64,000 nucleotides of DNA from NCBI GenBank assembly GCA_964007475.1, contig CAXFZM010000225.1, positions 1 to 64,000 of the forward strand. The letters run 5' to 3'. The stretch is from Hybos culiciformis (Eukaryota; Arthropoda; Insecta; Diptera; Hybotidae). The stretch's first letter is position 1. Each line of letters opens with the position of its first letter. Below are positions 46,130-56,144 of this stretch, piece after piece. The notes under the pieces were generated by a model. It saw only the letters and a program-made list of their open reading frames with translations, had not been told where the DNA came from and made no database searches. The position numbers and the translations under genes were made by a program.

Positions 46130-47785
46130 TAATGATAATAAAATTAAATTAAATATATGTACAATCAATTTGAATAAGGGATGTAAGAATATATACAAAG
46201 CAGCAGTATTTACTATTAAATAATGTATCACTTAGTTTGAATTAATTAAAAAATTATGATAAAATTTACTTTTAAAAGAAGGACTTTCGAAAACGTATAA
46301 CTGAAGAAGGAAATGGTATCGGTTATAAATTTTGAATAGGGAGTTAAGTGGGCTATATTGACCATAATTGGTTCTGGAAAATTGAATACTAATGACATCA
46401 AAATTTCTAAGAGTTCTTGAGGGCACATTGAAAAATAGATTAGACATTAAACAGCTACTTGTCGTTTTTCCTTCGATGACTTTATGGATAAAGCTGAACG
46501 ACAAATAAGCTCTTCTATTCTCCAGACTTGGGAGATTTAGAAGTTGAAGTCTGTCAGTGTATGGAGGTAAATTAAAATTATCCTGCCAATTCAGTCTCCT
46601 TAAAGCGAAACGAAGGAAATTTTTTTGAACCGATTCCAATCTAGAGATATGAGTAGCGTAGAATGGATACTAGACTTGGCAAGAATATTCTAAAGTGGGA
46701 CGAACAAAAGAAGAATATAAAAGTTTCATAACATATGGGTCATTGAATTGTTTAGATTGCCTCTTGATAAAACCAAGAACACGCAGAGCCTTACTTGTAA
46801 CAAAATCGATATGTTTAACAAAATTCAACTTTTCATCCAACAAAACTCCAAGATCAGTGGTCTCTACTTCTCTTGTTAAAGAAGAGGATCCAACACTGTA
46901 TTGAAAATCAAAAATGTTTTTCTTTCTAAAGAATGACATTGAGTGACACTTATTAACGTTTAAATGAAGATTATTTGAGGTACACCAATTGCTAAATGAT
47001 TCAACATCATTTTGCAAGTCAATGCAATCAGAATAACAAGTTATGGACTTGAATATTTTGGCATCATCTGCGTAAATAAGAACTTCAGATGACTTTAGTA
47101 TATTTGGAAGATCATTTATAAATAAAATAAAGAAAATAGGACCAAGGTGGCTACCTTGTGGGACACCACAATTCACCAAAAACGGTGCTGATAAGAAGTT
47201 ATTAAAAGAAACCTGATAATAACGATTAGATAAGTAATCATAAATCCAATTAACAAAAGCTGAATGAAAACCCATTTTGTCCAATTTACAAATTAGGGTT
47301 TTGTGGCATAATTTGTCAAAGGCTTTCGAAAAATCTGTGAAAATACAGTCGACATAATTTCCGGAAAGAAATTTACTATTACAAAAAGACGTAAAGTCTA
47401 AAAGGTTAGTGGTAGTTGACTTCCCACGAACGAAACCATGTTGTCTATCAGAAATAATAGGCTTGATGAAAAATTGTAGGTTGTCAGAAATAATTGACTC
47501 AAATAGTTTAGGCAAGGAAGATAGTCGGGCGATGGGCCTATAATTCTGAATATGTGCTTTATTGGATTTTTTATGAAGTGGAATAATATAGGATATTTTC
47601 CAAATATTAGGGAAGCAACATGAAGAAATAGACATATTAAATAGAATATAAAGTGGTTCAATTAATTTATCCATACATTCCATCAAGAAAACGGTAGGAA
47701 TACCATCTGGTCCTACTGTGTTTGATTTTTTTAATTTCTGAATATGTTTGGAGATTTCATTTTTAGATATATTCTTTTTCTTTAT
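46130..47785 (-). mobile_element. LINE fragment (Jockey/CR1-like) in gypsy element 2
   Basis: A minus-strand reverse transcriptase fragment inserted between the integrase end and the 3' LTR. The 3' side shows A/T-rich tail sequence at about 46113-46230. The 5' side is cut within the reverse transcriptase, about 25 bases before the polypurine tract. Usual 5' truncation of LINEs. Confidence 0.75.
46232..47783 (-). pseudogene. LINE reverse transcriptase, truncated, one break
   Basis: Minus strand from 47783: KSNTVGPDGIPTVFL (just before 47686), IIPLHKKSNKAHIQNYRPIA, FTDFSKAFDKLCHKTL, GVPQGSHLGPIFFILFINDL, VLIYADDAKIF, LHLNVNKCHSMSF, DLGVLLDEKLNFVKHI. A stop near 46670 separates the tail, with ESVQKNFLRFALRR at 46600. 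Endonuclease is missing. The F/YADD site is intact but the copy is truncated and not mobile. Confidence 0.8.
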
Positions 47786-47796
47786 AATCCTTTATC

Positions 47797-47810
47797 TGGT
47801 AGGGGGGTAT
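47797..47810 (+). other. Polypurine tract of gypsy element 2
   Basis: GGTAGGGGGGTAT is just upstream of the 3' LTR start TGTAGTGG. It fits the plus-strand primer site. Confidence 0.7.
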
Positions 47811-48063
47811 TGTAGTGGTTCATTTATTTATTTTACAGTTCATTTTATTAATTCTAAGTTTTAATCATGTTTACATTTTAATAATTGTTAGAATATTTAT
47901 ATTAATTTTTCTTCAGATATAAATATAGTTTCTTAGAAAAGAGATTCAAAAATTGGATTTATAAAATTATAAAAAAAAAAATTAAATTATTAAAATTTGA
48001 TTTATAAAAAAAAAATAAAATAATGGTTATTATTTATAATAAAAATAAAATTGAACCATTATA
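47811..48063 (+). repeat. 3' LTR of gypsy element 2
   Basis: Matches 41364-41619 apart from a few base changes and small length differences in A runs. Followed by GATC. Confidence 0.9.
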
Positions 48064-50160
48064 GATCTAACAAAAATACTCCCTTGACTGTGGAAAAGTC
48101 TATTGATTTGCATTTGATCTGAAGCTTTGTTTTGGTGGGAAAAATGCCAATGTAGTGGTTGCTTGAATATTTTTCAATTACTTGTGTTTTCACATCTACA
48201 GGTACAAAATTACATGATGTCGAATAATTTTCTGTGAGTTGAAGTATCTCGTGAATACAATCCGCTGTTTTGTTGTTCAAATGGCTTTATTTCATTACCT
48301 AAAAACATTTGGTACATCTTTTTGCATTCATCTTCGTTGAAGTAATAATTTTTTTTTCTATTGCCAAATATGGTTTGGAAGGAATTATGATTTCTCGGTG
48401 TTTGTTTGGAATAGGGTACAAGTGGTAAAATGTATATTTTTCTGAATACGTTATTGGAATATGAATTAAAAATACTATTTAAAAGATTGTAGTATCTGTT
48501 AATGTTTGAAGTTTCACCGCCAAAAAACAACTTGTCTGGAGAATAATATTCTAAAAGTTTTATTATAATTTGTTCCAAATCTTTATGTGTTACAATACTG
48601 TTATGTAAGATTTTAAGTCTTGCAAAAGAAATTGCGTTTTCTAAATTGTTCAATGTATTTAATATTATATTGATAACTATTGAAATACTATTTTATCATT
48701 TGAAGTGTAACCTTCGACATTTAAAAGGTTGTAATATCTGTTAATGTTTGAAGTTTCACCGCCAAAAAACAACTTGTCTGGAGAATAATATTTCTTTAAA
48801 TTTTTGTTTTTAGAAGAGTTCAAAAATTAATACAAATTTAATCAGAAAAATTGAAAAAGAAAAAAATTTGACAACTTAATAATTAAACATTGTTGAAAAA
48901 CAGACGTAAATTAGGAAATTTCAATTTCCTTGCTGACAGCAAAAAAGTAAACCTTTTTAGTAAATAATTAAAATTCAGGATTTAGTGTAAAAACATTGTA
49001 ACCTCCTGATGATGACTTGGATGAAGTCGAAATATTGAGTTTCATTAAATAAAACAACATCAACAATACTTGATTGTTCAACAACATCAATGTTTTATTA
49101 CTAACTTACAAACAATTTTTGATATTTTTGCTCAGCAATACAACAATAATAAGAATCAACATTAATATCAGCAACAACAAAATCTTACCCCAATATTCTA
49201 AAAGTTTTTTTATCATTTGTTCCAAATCTTTATGTGTTAGAATACTGTTATGTAAGATTTGAAGTCTTGCAAAAGAAATTGCGTTTTCTAAATTGTATTT
49301 CATTCAGCACGATTTCAATTTCTAGGAATTTTTCGTGATCGGAAGAGCTCATTTTTAAAATTTCATTAATTTTAGTTATTATACGATTTTTTTTTATTAA
49401 AGTTACCAAATCACTAGGTGGGATACCTTTTATACTATAAGAAGTATGGATTTGGTAATGAGGACTGGAAGTTTAGACGGGATTAAAAAGTGGGACAGTT
49501 AGTAGGTAATCATTTACACTCTTCTTAAAGCGGGGCAAGTCGTAAATCAAACGTCCGCCAGCTGTTGGGAACAGTTTTGATGGGAGAGCATTCCATATTC
49601 TCGAGGTGCGAATTGAAAACGAATCTGCAAAGCTCGTTCATTACGATTTGTTATGCTTAAAGTTTTATTGTAATTCCCTATTATTTTGGTATTTAACGAA
49701 ATTTGCTTATTTAGAGTGGAAGCAATTTTGTTTTGATAAGAGTTTAGGATTTTAATCGCATTGTCATATTTTTCACCATATTCTGAGTTTAAATTTCCAG
49801 TAATGCTTTTAAAAATAGATCCCAATCCATTTGTAACTCCTCTTTTCATTTTTCTGTTAGGAGTTTGATAAATCGCGATTAATTTTTCGTTTGCTGTGTT
49901 TATCTAATGTGAAATGAGTGATTTTGTTTTTTCGAATTTCGCAGCAAAGTTGCTTCCAATATTAGCTAATTCTATTTCGTTTAATTCTTTTGTAAGGAAA
50001 TTTAATTCTTCTTTAATAAGGGAAAGTTCGAAATAATGAATAAATGTATGTGAGGTTGAAACTATTTTTGCATATGCTAGTTTGAATGGAAGGATGCCCG
50101 GATTAGAGTCCAAATTTGTCATTTTAATTTCCATTGCAATTATCAAGGTCGGTATGGCTA
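48064..50160 (-). pseudogene. env: Errantivirus-type env (baculovirus F-like fusion protein), broken
   Basis: Minus-strand pieces in the order of an insect retroviral Env: an N-terminal hydrophobic segment and extracellular start (about 50160-49904), a basic cleavage-like site RKMKR with the fusion-peptide region GVTNGLGSIFKSITGNL (about 49860-49780), a heptad region, the ISFARLxILHNSI segment (49280 and again 48630), cysteine-bearing membrane-near part (48280-48064), and a last part left of gypsy element 2 (41363-41240). A splice acceptor (TATTTTACAG) stands before the start. It is split by gypsy element 2, internally duplicated (48479-48660 resembles 48724-49300), invaded by a Penelope tail, and has several frame breaks. 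Not functional. Confidence 0.7.
48789..49190 (+). mobile_element. Penelope-like tail inserted in env relic
   Basis: About 400 bp without match to env. It has CTGATGA, hairpin GACTT/AAGTC and GAAAT at 49006-49032, the third hammerhead-like motif of the window. Env sequence stops at AATAATATT on one side and resumes at ATATTCTAAAAG on the other, so ATATT may be a target duplication. Confidence 0.55.
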
Positions 50161-50310
50161 TTATTATTAGGTTCCTGTAAAATAACAGAAATTTGGTTTT
50201 TAAGTGGTCTTTTGAAATTGTTTTTATGATAGATTTTATTGTGTGTTTGTACAGAAATTCCGTTGTTTGAAGTTACGATATGAGGCTTGAAGCGAGAGTA
50301 GGTACAATAT
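50146..50310 (-). pseudogene. Possible pol C-terminus of the errantivirus relic
   Basis: On the minus strand, YSRFKPHIVTSNNGISVQTH continues into a Lys-rich end and a stop that overlaps the env start region. Pol ends and env starts overlap like this in errantiviruses. Upstream pol is missing: the sequence changes at about 50330 to short repeats (GAATTAGGTGAAA). Confidence 0.4.
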
Positions 50311-50467
50311 AACGGTTTAAACTCAGTGCAGCCGCAGCCGAGTTGAATTAGGTGAAAGTATACGTCATTAGGAGGTGAATTAGGTGAAAAGCGGCTTCAA
50401 GATTTAGGAGGTAAAAAAATTTTCGCCGTTTTATTTTGAATTTCATCAGTTGTTGTTTAAATTTGGC

Positions 50468-51070
50468 AGTTTTCGCTGTTAAGTTTTTGAATTTAAACAA
50501 AAAAGCTCAAAAGTTTCTAGATTTTCTTATGTTTTTTGTTGAAATTAATTCACCACAAACTTTTTAGTATCTAAATGTGAGTAAAATTAAAAGCTTATTC
50601 TATATTTTCTTTTGTTTTTTTGTTGAAATTGATTCACCACAAACTTTTAATATATAAATGTGGAGAAAATTAAAAGCTTATTTTAAATTCCAAAATATGT
50701 ATATGCCGACAAAAAAAAGTAGATCACAATACTAATCATTTTTAGAAGATGCGAGCGCCCATATTTTTATTAACATTCATCATACATGCCTGAACGTTTT
50801 TATCAGTAAAAAGAGCTTTCAGCATAGAATAAAATTAAATCTATTTGCCCTGAAAATAAAAAGATCTTAACAAAAAAAGAAAAGATCTTACAAAAAAATG
50901 TCATTTTTAAAAAGGATGTCATTTATTTTGAATATAATAATTGCATTTTTCCATAAATATAAAAATTTTAAAAAGAGAAGATCTTAACAAAAAAAGGGCA
51001 TTTTTAAAAAGGATGTCATTTATTTTAATGTTAATGAATGTAATAATTGCATTTTTCCATAAATATAAAA
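50468..51070 (+). repeat. Inverted repeat, left arm (candidate Polinton terminal repeat)
   Basis: TTCGCTGTTAAGTTTTTGAA and the following 0.5-0.6 kb are the reverse complement of 53613-54112, with scattered differences. The left arm holds an extra direct repeat (GGATGTCATTTATTTT at about 50912 and 51012) and tandem TTGAAATTNATTCACCACAAAC units. Either it is the terminal repeat of the Polinton or part of a smaller foldback element. Confidence 0.6.
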
Positions 51071-51344
51071 TTTATTTTAACGTTAATTTTTAAAAATTCT
51101 TTTTTTGATGAAATTTGAGATAGTTTAATTTTAAATTTTAAATTTTTTCCCTTTAGTGGTGATTTTTTCTTTTGTTTTTCGTAATTTATTTTACCACAAA
51201 ATATCGAAAATATGGATTTGAGTATCATTCGAAAATAAAAGAAAAAAATCCCTACTAAAAAAAGATTAATTTTAAATTTTAAGATCAATACTTTAGTTTA
51301 AATAAATTCATTAAAAAAAGAACTTCACTTATTACAACAAAAAA

Positions 51345-51825
51345 ATGACAGCTAGAAAAATTTTTATTTTTATGAGAAGAGTCATTGGAGAAGCGACAAG
51401 GGCTGCTACAAGGGATGAGGAGTGGGAGACAATTGATAGAGAAGCACGGAGTCTAGTGCTTCAGTACCCAGGAAAATTAAAAATTACGATACTGAGACCT
51501 GGACTGCAGGGAATAAATTCGTATGGAAGATACGATGAAACTATATTGGTAAGTAATTTTTTATTTTATTAAAATTTTTATTTATTATTTTTTTTTATTA
51601 TTTAAAATAAAATTATTCATTATTTTAATTTCTCCTTTTCAGTGTGCCCAAATTCAGCAGGAGGTAAACGAATACCATTTAAAAGTCCAGGTGAATCGTC
51701 TACCACTGGAGACGACACCTCCAGACAGCCCTCGGTATTTATACTCATCATCAGATGAGGACTGGGATGATGTGATTGAGAGGGAGGCTCGCAACCCTCA
51801 CGCCAGCACTAATGGGAATCATTAA
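51345..51825 (+). CDS. Two-exon gene, 128 aa, unrecognised
   Basis: Exon 1 51345-51548 ends ATATTG|GTAAGT; exon 2 51643-51825 follows CTTTTCAG. The phase is 0 and the joined frame is open. The sequence includes RRVIGEATRAATRDEEWETI, LKITILRPGLQGINSYGRYD, and an acidic end with SSSDEDWDDVIEREARN. GC content and codon use are higher than in neighbours. No domain is recognised. It lies between the inverted arms, with two more arm-like repeats, so it may be a cargo gene of the Polinton or of a smaller element. A poly(A) signal AATAAA follows at about 51838 and 51904. Confidence 0.6.
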
Positions 51826-53176
51826 TTTTTAACCAAAAATAAATTTAAATATTAATAAATTGTAATATTTTTGTAATTCTAGGCTTAATGCAATTTTAAG
51901 GAAATAAATATAACAATTTCATATATAAATTTTCGCAATTTTTTTATTTTAAATAATTCCAGATTAGGAACCAATTTATATCATCACTGATTTACAAATT
52001 TTTTTCAGAGCGTTTTTTGATTCCTAAACAACGTTTGTTCAGGGAAATTTTTTTATTTTCTTTCCGTATTCCGGAAAATCGAGTTTTTCATGAATATCAT
52101 TTATGATATCACACTCATTCAATATAAGAAAAAATAAGAAAAAATAAGAAAAAATAAGAAAAAAATAAGAAAAAAAAAGAAAAAATAAGTAAAATACAAG
52201 GTAAAAAGGGTGTACTTCAGAATAGCGCATACCTCCGATTTGAATGAAATTTTGCACAGACCTTACTTTTGACGATATAAGATGCGATATATATTTTCGC
52301 AAGAATTGAATTTTTATGCGTTATAATACTTCCCCTCAAATTAGTAGGTCTATCAAAAAAATAAAAAATAAATCTAATATAAAGAATAAGAATTTCATCC
52401 ACAAATGTGGATTCATACGAATTTATTTCATTAATAATGTATATGCATTGCAATTATTTTTATTGATATTGCTGATGAAAGAATTGAATTTACATATGTT
52501 TTAATACTTTACCTCAAATTAGCAGATGCAACCAAAAAAATAAATCTAATTTTATTCTATGATGAAAAACTTCGGAAAAGGAAAAAATAAGAATTTCATG
52601 CATCACAAATTGAATTAGTTACGACTAATTTCAAATTTTAAATTTTAATTAAAAAATTTTAAATATCGGCGGGGCAAAAAAAAGAAAAAAAAAAAATTCA
52701 AAAAATATTTTTCAAGGACAACGTAATATAAGAAAAAATATATTTGGGATGTCGCATTAACCCTATTATCTCATATTGACCCTAAACTTCAAGAAAATAA
52801 TTAGGTTTTAGAATAAAATAGAAAAAAGAAAGTGTCTTTGGAATAATTAAATTTCTTATCACACAAAAAAAAAAAAAAAAAAAGAAATATGTTGAAAATC
52901 TGTTATCTACTCGAATTTAAATTTTAATGTTGACTATGTTGTGAATGTGTTGCTTTCTTTTTGTTTTTTATTTTAGAAAAGATCAAGGTTTCCGAAATTA
53001 ACTTAGTGGTGTGTTGAAAATTAAAAAAAGCTTTTTTAAATTCAGTTATATTATTTATAAATTTAAAAAGTGGGATTGAAATTTTTAGTATAAATATTAA
53101 GACAAATTCAGATTTAAATTATTAAGTTTATTAAATCTTAAAGTAAAACAACTAAGAAGAAGAAGAAGAAAAAGAA
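51826..53176. other. Low-complexity stretch between two genes
   Basis: Contains tandem AATAAGAAAA units (52127-52200) and two related A/T-rich segments (TTTTTATGCGTTATAATACTTCCCCTCAAATTAG near 52310 and TTTTAATACTTTACCTCAAATTAG near 52500). No coding sequence. AGAAGAAGAAGAAGAAA just before 53177 may be part of the leader of the next gene. Confidence 0.5.
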
Positions 53177-53590
53177 ATGAATACCAACAATGCAAACAAT
53201 GAAGCCAGCTATAGCAAAGAAGGGATGCAATATTATGCAGAATTGAATCGTGCTCTACAATCCCGCTCAGTTATTGATTCCTTCAATGCTGAGGATATAG
53301 AAAAACCATTTCTCAACATGGGTGCGATGGAAGTAGGATATTGCTATGAAATAAAGAAAATGGGCCAAGAAAACACAAAATTCGGTTTGAAATGGGTTGT
53401 GGAAACAGCAAACTATAAAATCCCAATTCCCGATAGATATGGTAAGAAATTAAGCGCATCCGAAATAAATGAAATCAATGATGGTGGATTTAGTCTTGTT
53501 AATAAAGGAAAAACTGAAGACGATGTAACCTTTATTTTGAATTTAGTTTGCACGCCAAACTCCCAAAAACATTTAGCCTTAACACAATAA
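53177..53590 (+). CDS. Small protein, 137 aa, possibly OB-fold-like, unrecognised
   Basis: ATG at 53177 in good context. The middle part (NMGAMEVGYCYEIKKMGQ, KFGLKWVVETANYKIPIPDR, FSLVNKGKTEDD) alternates beta-strand-like segments with turns, in the way of small arthropod element-borne proteins with a possible nucleic-acid-binding fold. No certain family. Its last 27 codons and following 55 bases are repeated at 54113-54196, on the other side of the inverted arm, which suggests that the arm was inserted here with a duplication. Confidence 0.5.
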   Translation: MNTNNANNEASYSKEGMQYYAELNRALQSRSVIDSFNAEDIEKPFLNMGAMEVGYCYEIKKMGQENTKFGLKWVVETANYKIPIPDRYGKKLSASEINEINDGGFSLVNKGKTEDDVTFILNLVCTPNSQKHLALTQ

Positions 53591-53612
53591 TTATGCGATT
53601 TATTTTTTAAAA

Positions 53613-54112
53613 CAAATCGAAAATTTTTATATTTATGGAAAAATGCAATTATTACATTCATTAACATGAAAATAAATGTCATCCTTTTTAAAAATGTTCT
53701 TTTTTTGTTAAGATCTTTTTATTTTCAGGGCAAATAGATTTAATTTTATTCTATGCTGAAAGCTCTTTTTACTGATAAAAACGTTCAGGCATGTATGATG
53801 AATGTTAATAAAAATATGGGCGCTCGCATCTTCTAAAAATGATCAGTATTGTGATCTACTTTTTTTTGTCGGCATACACATATTTTGCAATTTAAAATAA
53901 GCTTTTAATTTTCTCCACATTTATATACTAAAAAGTTTGTGGTGAATCAATTTCAACAAAAAAAACAAAAGAAAATATAGAATAAGCTTTTAATTTTACT
54001 CGCATTTATATACTAAAAAGTTTGTGGGGAATTAATTTCAACAAAAAAAAAAACATAAGAAAATCTAGAAACTTTTGAGCTTTTTTTGTTTAAATTCGAA
54101 AACTTAACAGCG
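53613..54112 (-). repeat. Inverted repeat, right arm
   Basis: Reverse complement of 50468-51070, ending AAAACTTAACAGCGAA. It is flanked by a direct repeat of about 80 bp (53530-53612 and 54113-54196) that contains the 3' end of the 53177 gene. This suggests insertion or template switching during replication. Confidence 0.7.
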
Positions 54113-54312
54113 AATATTTTGAATTTAGTTTGTACACCAAACTCCCAAAAACGTTTAGCCTTAACACAATATTTATGCGATTTATTTTTAAAACAGCTAA
54201 TAAAATAATAAGATGTAAATATATAATTTTAATATCCTGGTATATAAACAAAGGATTTTTAATGTAAATTTTAGTATTTTATTAATATTCAAAGAAAAGA
54301 GTTCACAGGATC

Positions 54313-55029
54313 ATGTTTTGGGTTGAAGAAATTAGAGATAGACGAAAGTATTGCGTTTGCATGGCTTCATGGGAGAGAATGAGGGTTGTAAGAGCTGCTG
54401 TTGCTAATAGAGGGGGTTATATGACAGTACATTTAACTCCAGAACATGGGAGTAAAGTAGTATTTCTGCAATTATGGCATAATCAAGAGTTGCCCTTACA
54501 TGTATTAAATACAGTATTTATTTTCCCAGAAGGTGCACACTGTTTAATCGACTTAAGTTATGGTGATATAATAGTTTTAGGATCGGTTAGAAGTAAACCT
54601 AGAAAACTTGGGGGGTCATTACCAGCAGATTGCCCATTTCGCGATATTGAGTCTGATCCCAACGATGACGTTGAACCTATAAAACAAATAAAAGGATCTA
54701 AAAATGATGATGAAATAATTACAAGTTTAACTTCAAGATCGCTTGCAGTAATTCATGATGAGATTCATGTAGATAAAAACAAATATGATTTTTTCTATAA
54801 ACGATTAACTAATGTTCAAATGCCAGTTGAATCAAATGACGCTTGCAATAAAGTGTATGTTGATAGTGCTCTAGAAACTCTTGAAGATGAAATTAAGCAA
54901 GATATTAAACAAATGAAAAGTCAGATTGAGGGATTCAGAGAATGGTTATATGATAAATATGTGTTCAGCGATAAAAGTATTATTAAAAAAATAATTTTAG
55001 AAGTTAAAGAAGGAGAAAAGAAAAATTAA
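54313..55029 (+). CDS. Polinton fibre-like protein 1, 238 aa
   Basis: N-terminal 100 residues are unknown (WVEEIRDRRKYCVCMASWER, HGSKVVFLQLWHNQELP). C-terminal, KRLTNVQMPVESNDACNKVYVD is followed by a coiled coil (LEDEIKQDIKQMKSQIEGF). The pattern R-L-T-N-V-x2-P-x4-DAxxKxYVD is the hinge seen in phage tail-fibre and viral fibre-like proteins. A second Polinton gene here (60404-60880) has the same hinge and coiled coil, so both are probably virion surface or attachment proteins. A poly(A) context and a following gene at 55068 give an ordered + strand group. No damage seen. Confidence 0.6.
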   Translation: MFWVEEIRDRRKYCVCMASWERMRVVRAAVANRGGYMTVHLTPEHGSKVVFLQLWHNQELPLHVLNTVFIFPEGAHCLIDLSYGDIIVLGSVRSKPRKLGGSLPADCPFRDIESDPNDDVEPIKQIKGSKNDDEIITSLTSRSLAVIHDEIHVDKNKYDFFYKRLTNVQMPVESNDACNKVYVDSALETLEDEIKQDIKQMKSQIEGFREWLYDKYVFSDKSIIKKIILEVKEGEKKN

Positions 55030-55067
55030 TTTTAGTATTTAGTTAAAAGTTGTAACGATAATACAGA

Positions 55068-55415
55068 ATGACGGAAGCTTTGAAATTAGACATTGAATTA
55101 TATATTTCAGTAGCAAATTTTATAAAAAAATTTAAAAACGAATTAAGTGTCGACCACCATGATAGTTTGATTGATTATTTTAAAAAATTAGAATTATCTA
55201 TGGCTTCAGGTTACGGGTATAAAAATCATTTTAAGAATTGTGAGTGGGCTGATGAGAATAATAAAAGTGGAGCTGAAACATGTGATTGTGTGCTGCTGAA
55301 TTCGAAATACAGAAATAGTATAGCTAATATAATGAAAGCATATAAAGGAATGGAAATACGGATGAGCCGATGCTATAAAAAGGATTGCGATCAATGCACA
55401 TCAATTCAGTATTAA
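55068..55415 (+). CDS. Cys-rich Polinton protein, 115 aa, unrecognised
   Basis: ATG 39 bases after the previous gene. N-terminal helix (LDIELYISVANFIKKFKNEL), then NHFKNCEWADENNKSGAETC, CDCVLLNSKYR and, at the end, CYKKDCDQCTS. Eight or so cysteines in the C-terminal half suggest a zinc-binding or disulfide-bonded fold. Same strand as fibre-like protein 1 and the secreted protein; its stop lies 15 bases before the start chosen for the latter. Function unknown. Confidence 0.5.
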   Translation: MTEALKLDIELYISVANFIKKFKNELSVDHHDSLIDYFKKLELSMASGYGYKNHFKNCEWADENNKSGAETCDCVLLNSKYRNSIANIMKAYKGMEIRMSRCYKKDCDQCTSIQY

Positions 55416-55429
55416 TCCAGTCAAGAAGG

Positions 55430-55665
55430 ATGAATAAAGCAAAATATTTTTTATTATTTTTATTTTATGCAATCACCAAGCTCAAAGCTCAACCAATACA
55501 GCCACAATTTAAAATACAAGTCAACAATATCCCAAACAATGACTCAGATAAAGCCAGTTTTATTATAATTTTAAATGATGATCAAAAAATAGCGCTTGAT
55601 TTTTCTGTAAAACTTTTTGAAAATGCTGCCAAAACTAATGTAAATGATTCAGAAATATCATCAGA

Positions 55666-55697
<32 letters not shown>

Positions 55698-56068
55698 AAC
55701 CAGAAGAACTTAATCGATCAAAGAAGAGTGTTCAAGAGTTTATTGAAGATTTTCGTCTCAATATAATTAAAAAAGAATTAGATATTGGTGGAATAATTCG
55801 TGCTGAAAACTATGATAGACTTTTTCGAGTAGAATTTCCAAATAGACAAGATTTAGTAATTTTTATTAAATGTAAATACAATTCTGCACCTAAAGATAAA
55901 AAATTATCTATAGCATGTGTAGAGTATAAAGAGTTTAATTATGAGCGGTATCAATCAAATGGCGTATTTGAAAAATTTGTTGATGAAGATGAGCACGTAA
56001 CAAATTTAGAATTAGAAGAGTATGAGATTGACGGATTTAAACAAACTATGCATATGGATATAGAATAA
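55430..56068 (+). CDS. Secreted, Thr-rich Polinton protein, 212 aa
   Basis: Start at 55430 is chosen because it gives a signal peptide: MNKAKYFLLFLFYAI with cleavage probable after KLKA. Upstream ATG at 55394 in the same frame is possible and overlaps the previous gene. After a beta-rich part comes a linker ESTTTTTSTTTKPEE, likely O-glycosylated, then a basic site (RSKKSV) and an acidic C-terminal domain ending DIE. No transmembrane helix. A signal peptide on a Polinton protein is not usual and hints at an extracellular or virion-surface role. Family not recognised. A poly(A) signal (AATAAA at about 56109) follows. Confidence 0.55.
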
Positions 56069-56144
56069 TGAAAAAATTATTGTTTTTCTGTATATTTTCA
56101 TTTATTTTCAATAAATTTAAACAAAAAAGAAATTAAATGTTTTA

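Larger units (their letters stand above)
41364..48063 (+). mobile_element. Ty3/gypsy element 2, CsRn1-type, with LINE inserted
   Basis: LTRs of 256 and 253 bp are nearly identical and flanked by GATC (41360-41363, 48064-48067), a 4-bp duplication. The primer site TTGGTGACCCCGAA matches tRNA-Trp and the gag has a C-H-C-C box instead of CCHC; both are marks of the CsRn1 clade. pol order is protease, reverse transcriptase, RNase H, integrase. A 5'-truncated LINE lies between integrase and the 3' LTR. The host site is an env relic on the minus strand. Confidence 0.85.

Noticed and set aside
48064..50310. Env as a genuine Polinton gene
   Set aside because: A pol-like end and a splice acceptor precede it, as in errantiviruses, and it lies outside the candidate Polinton repeat; kept only as a question.
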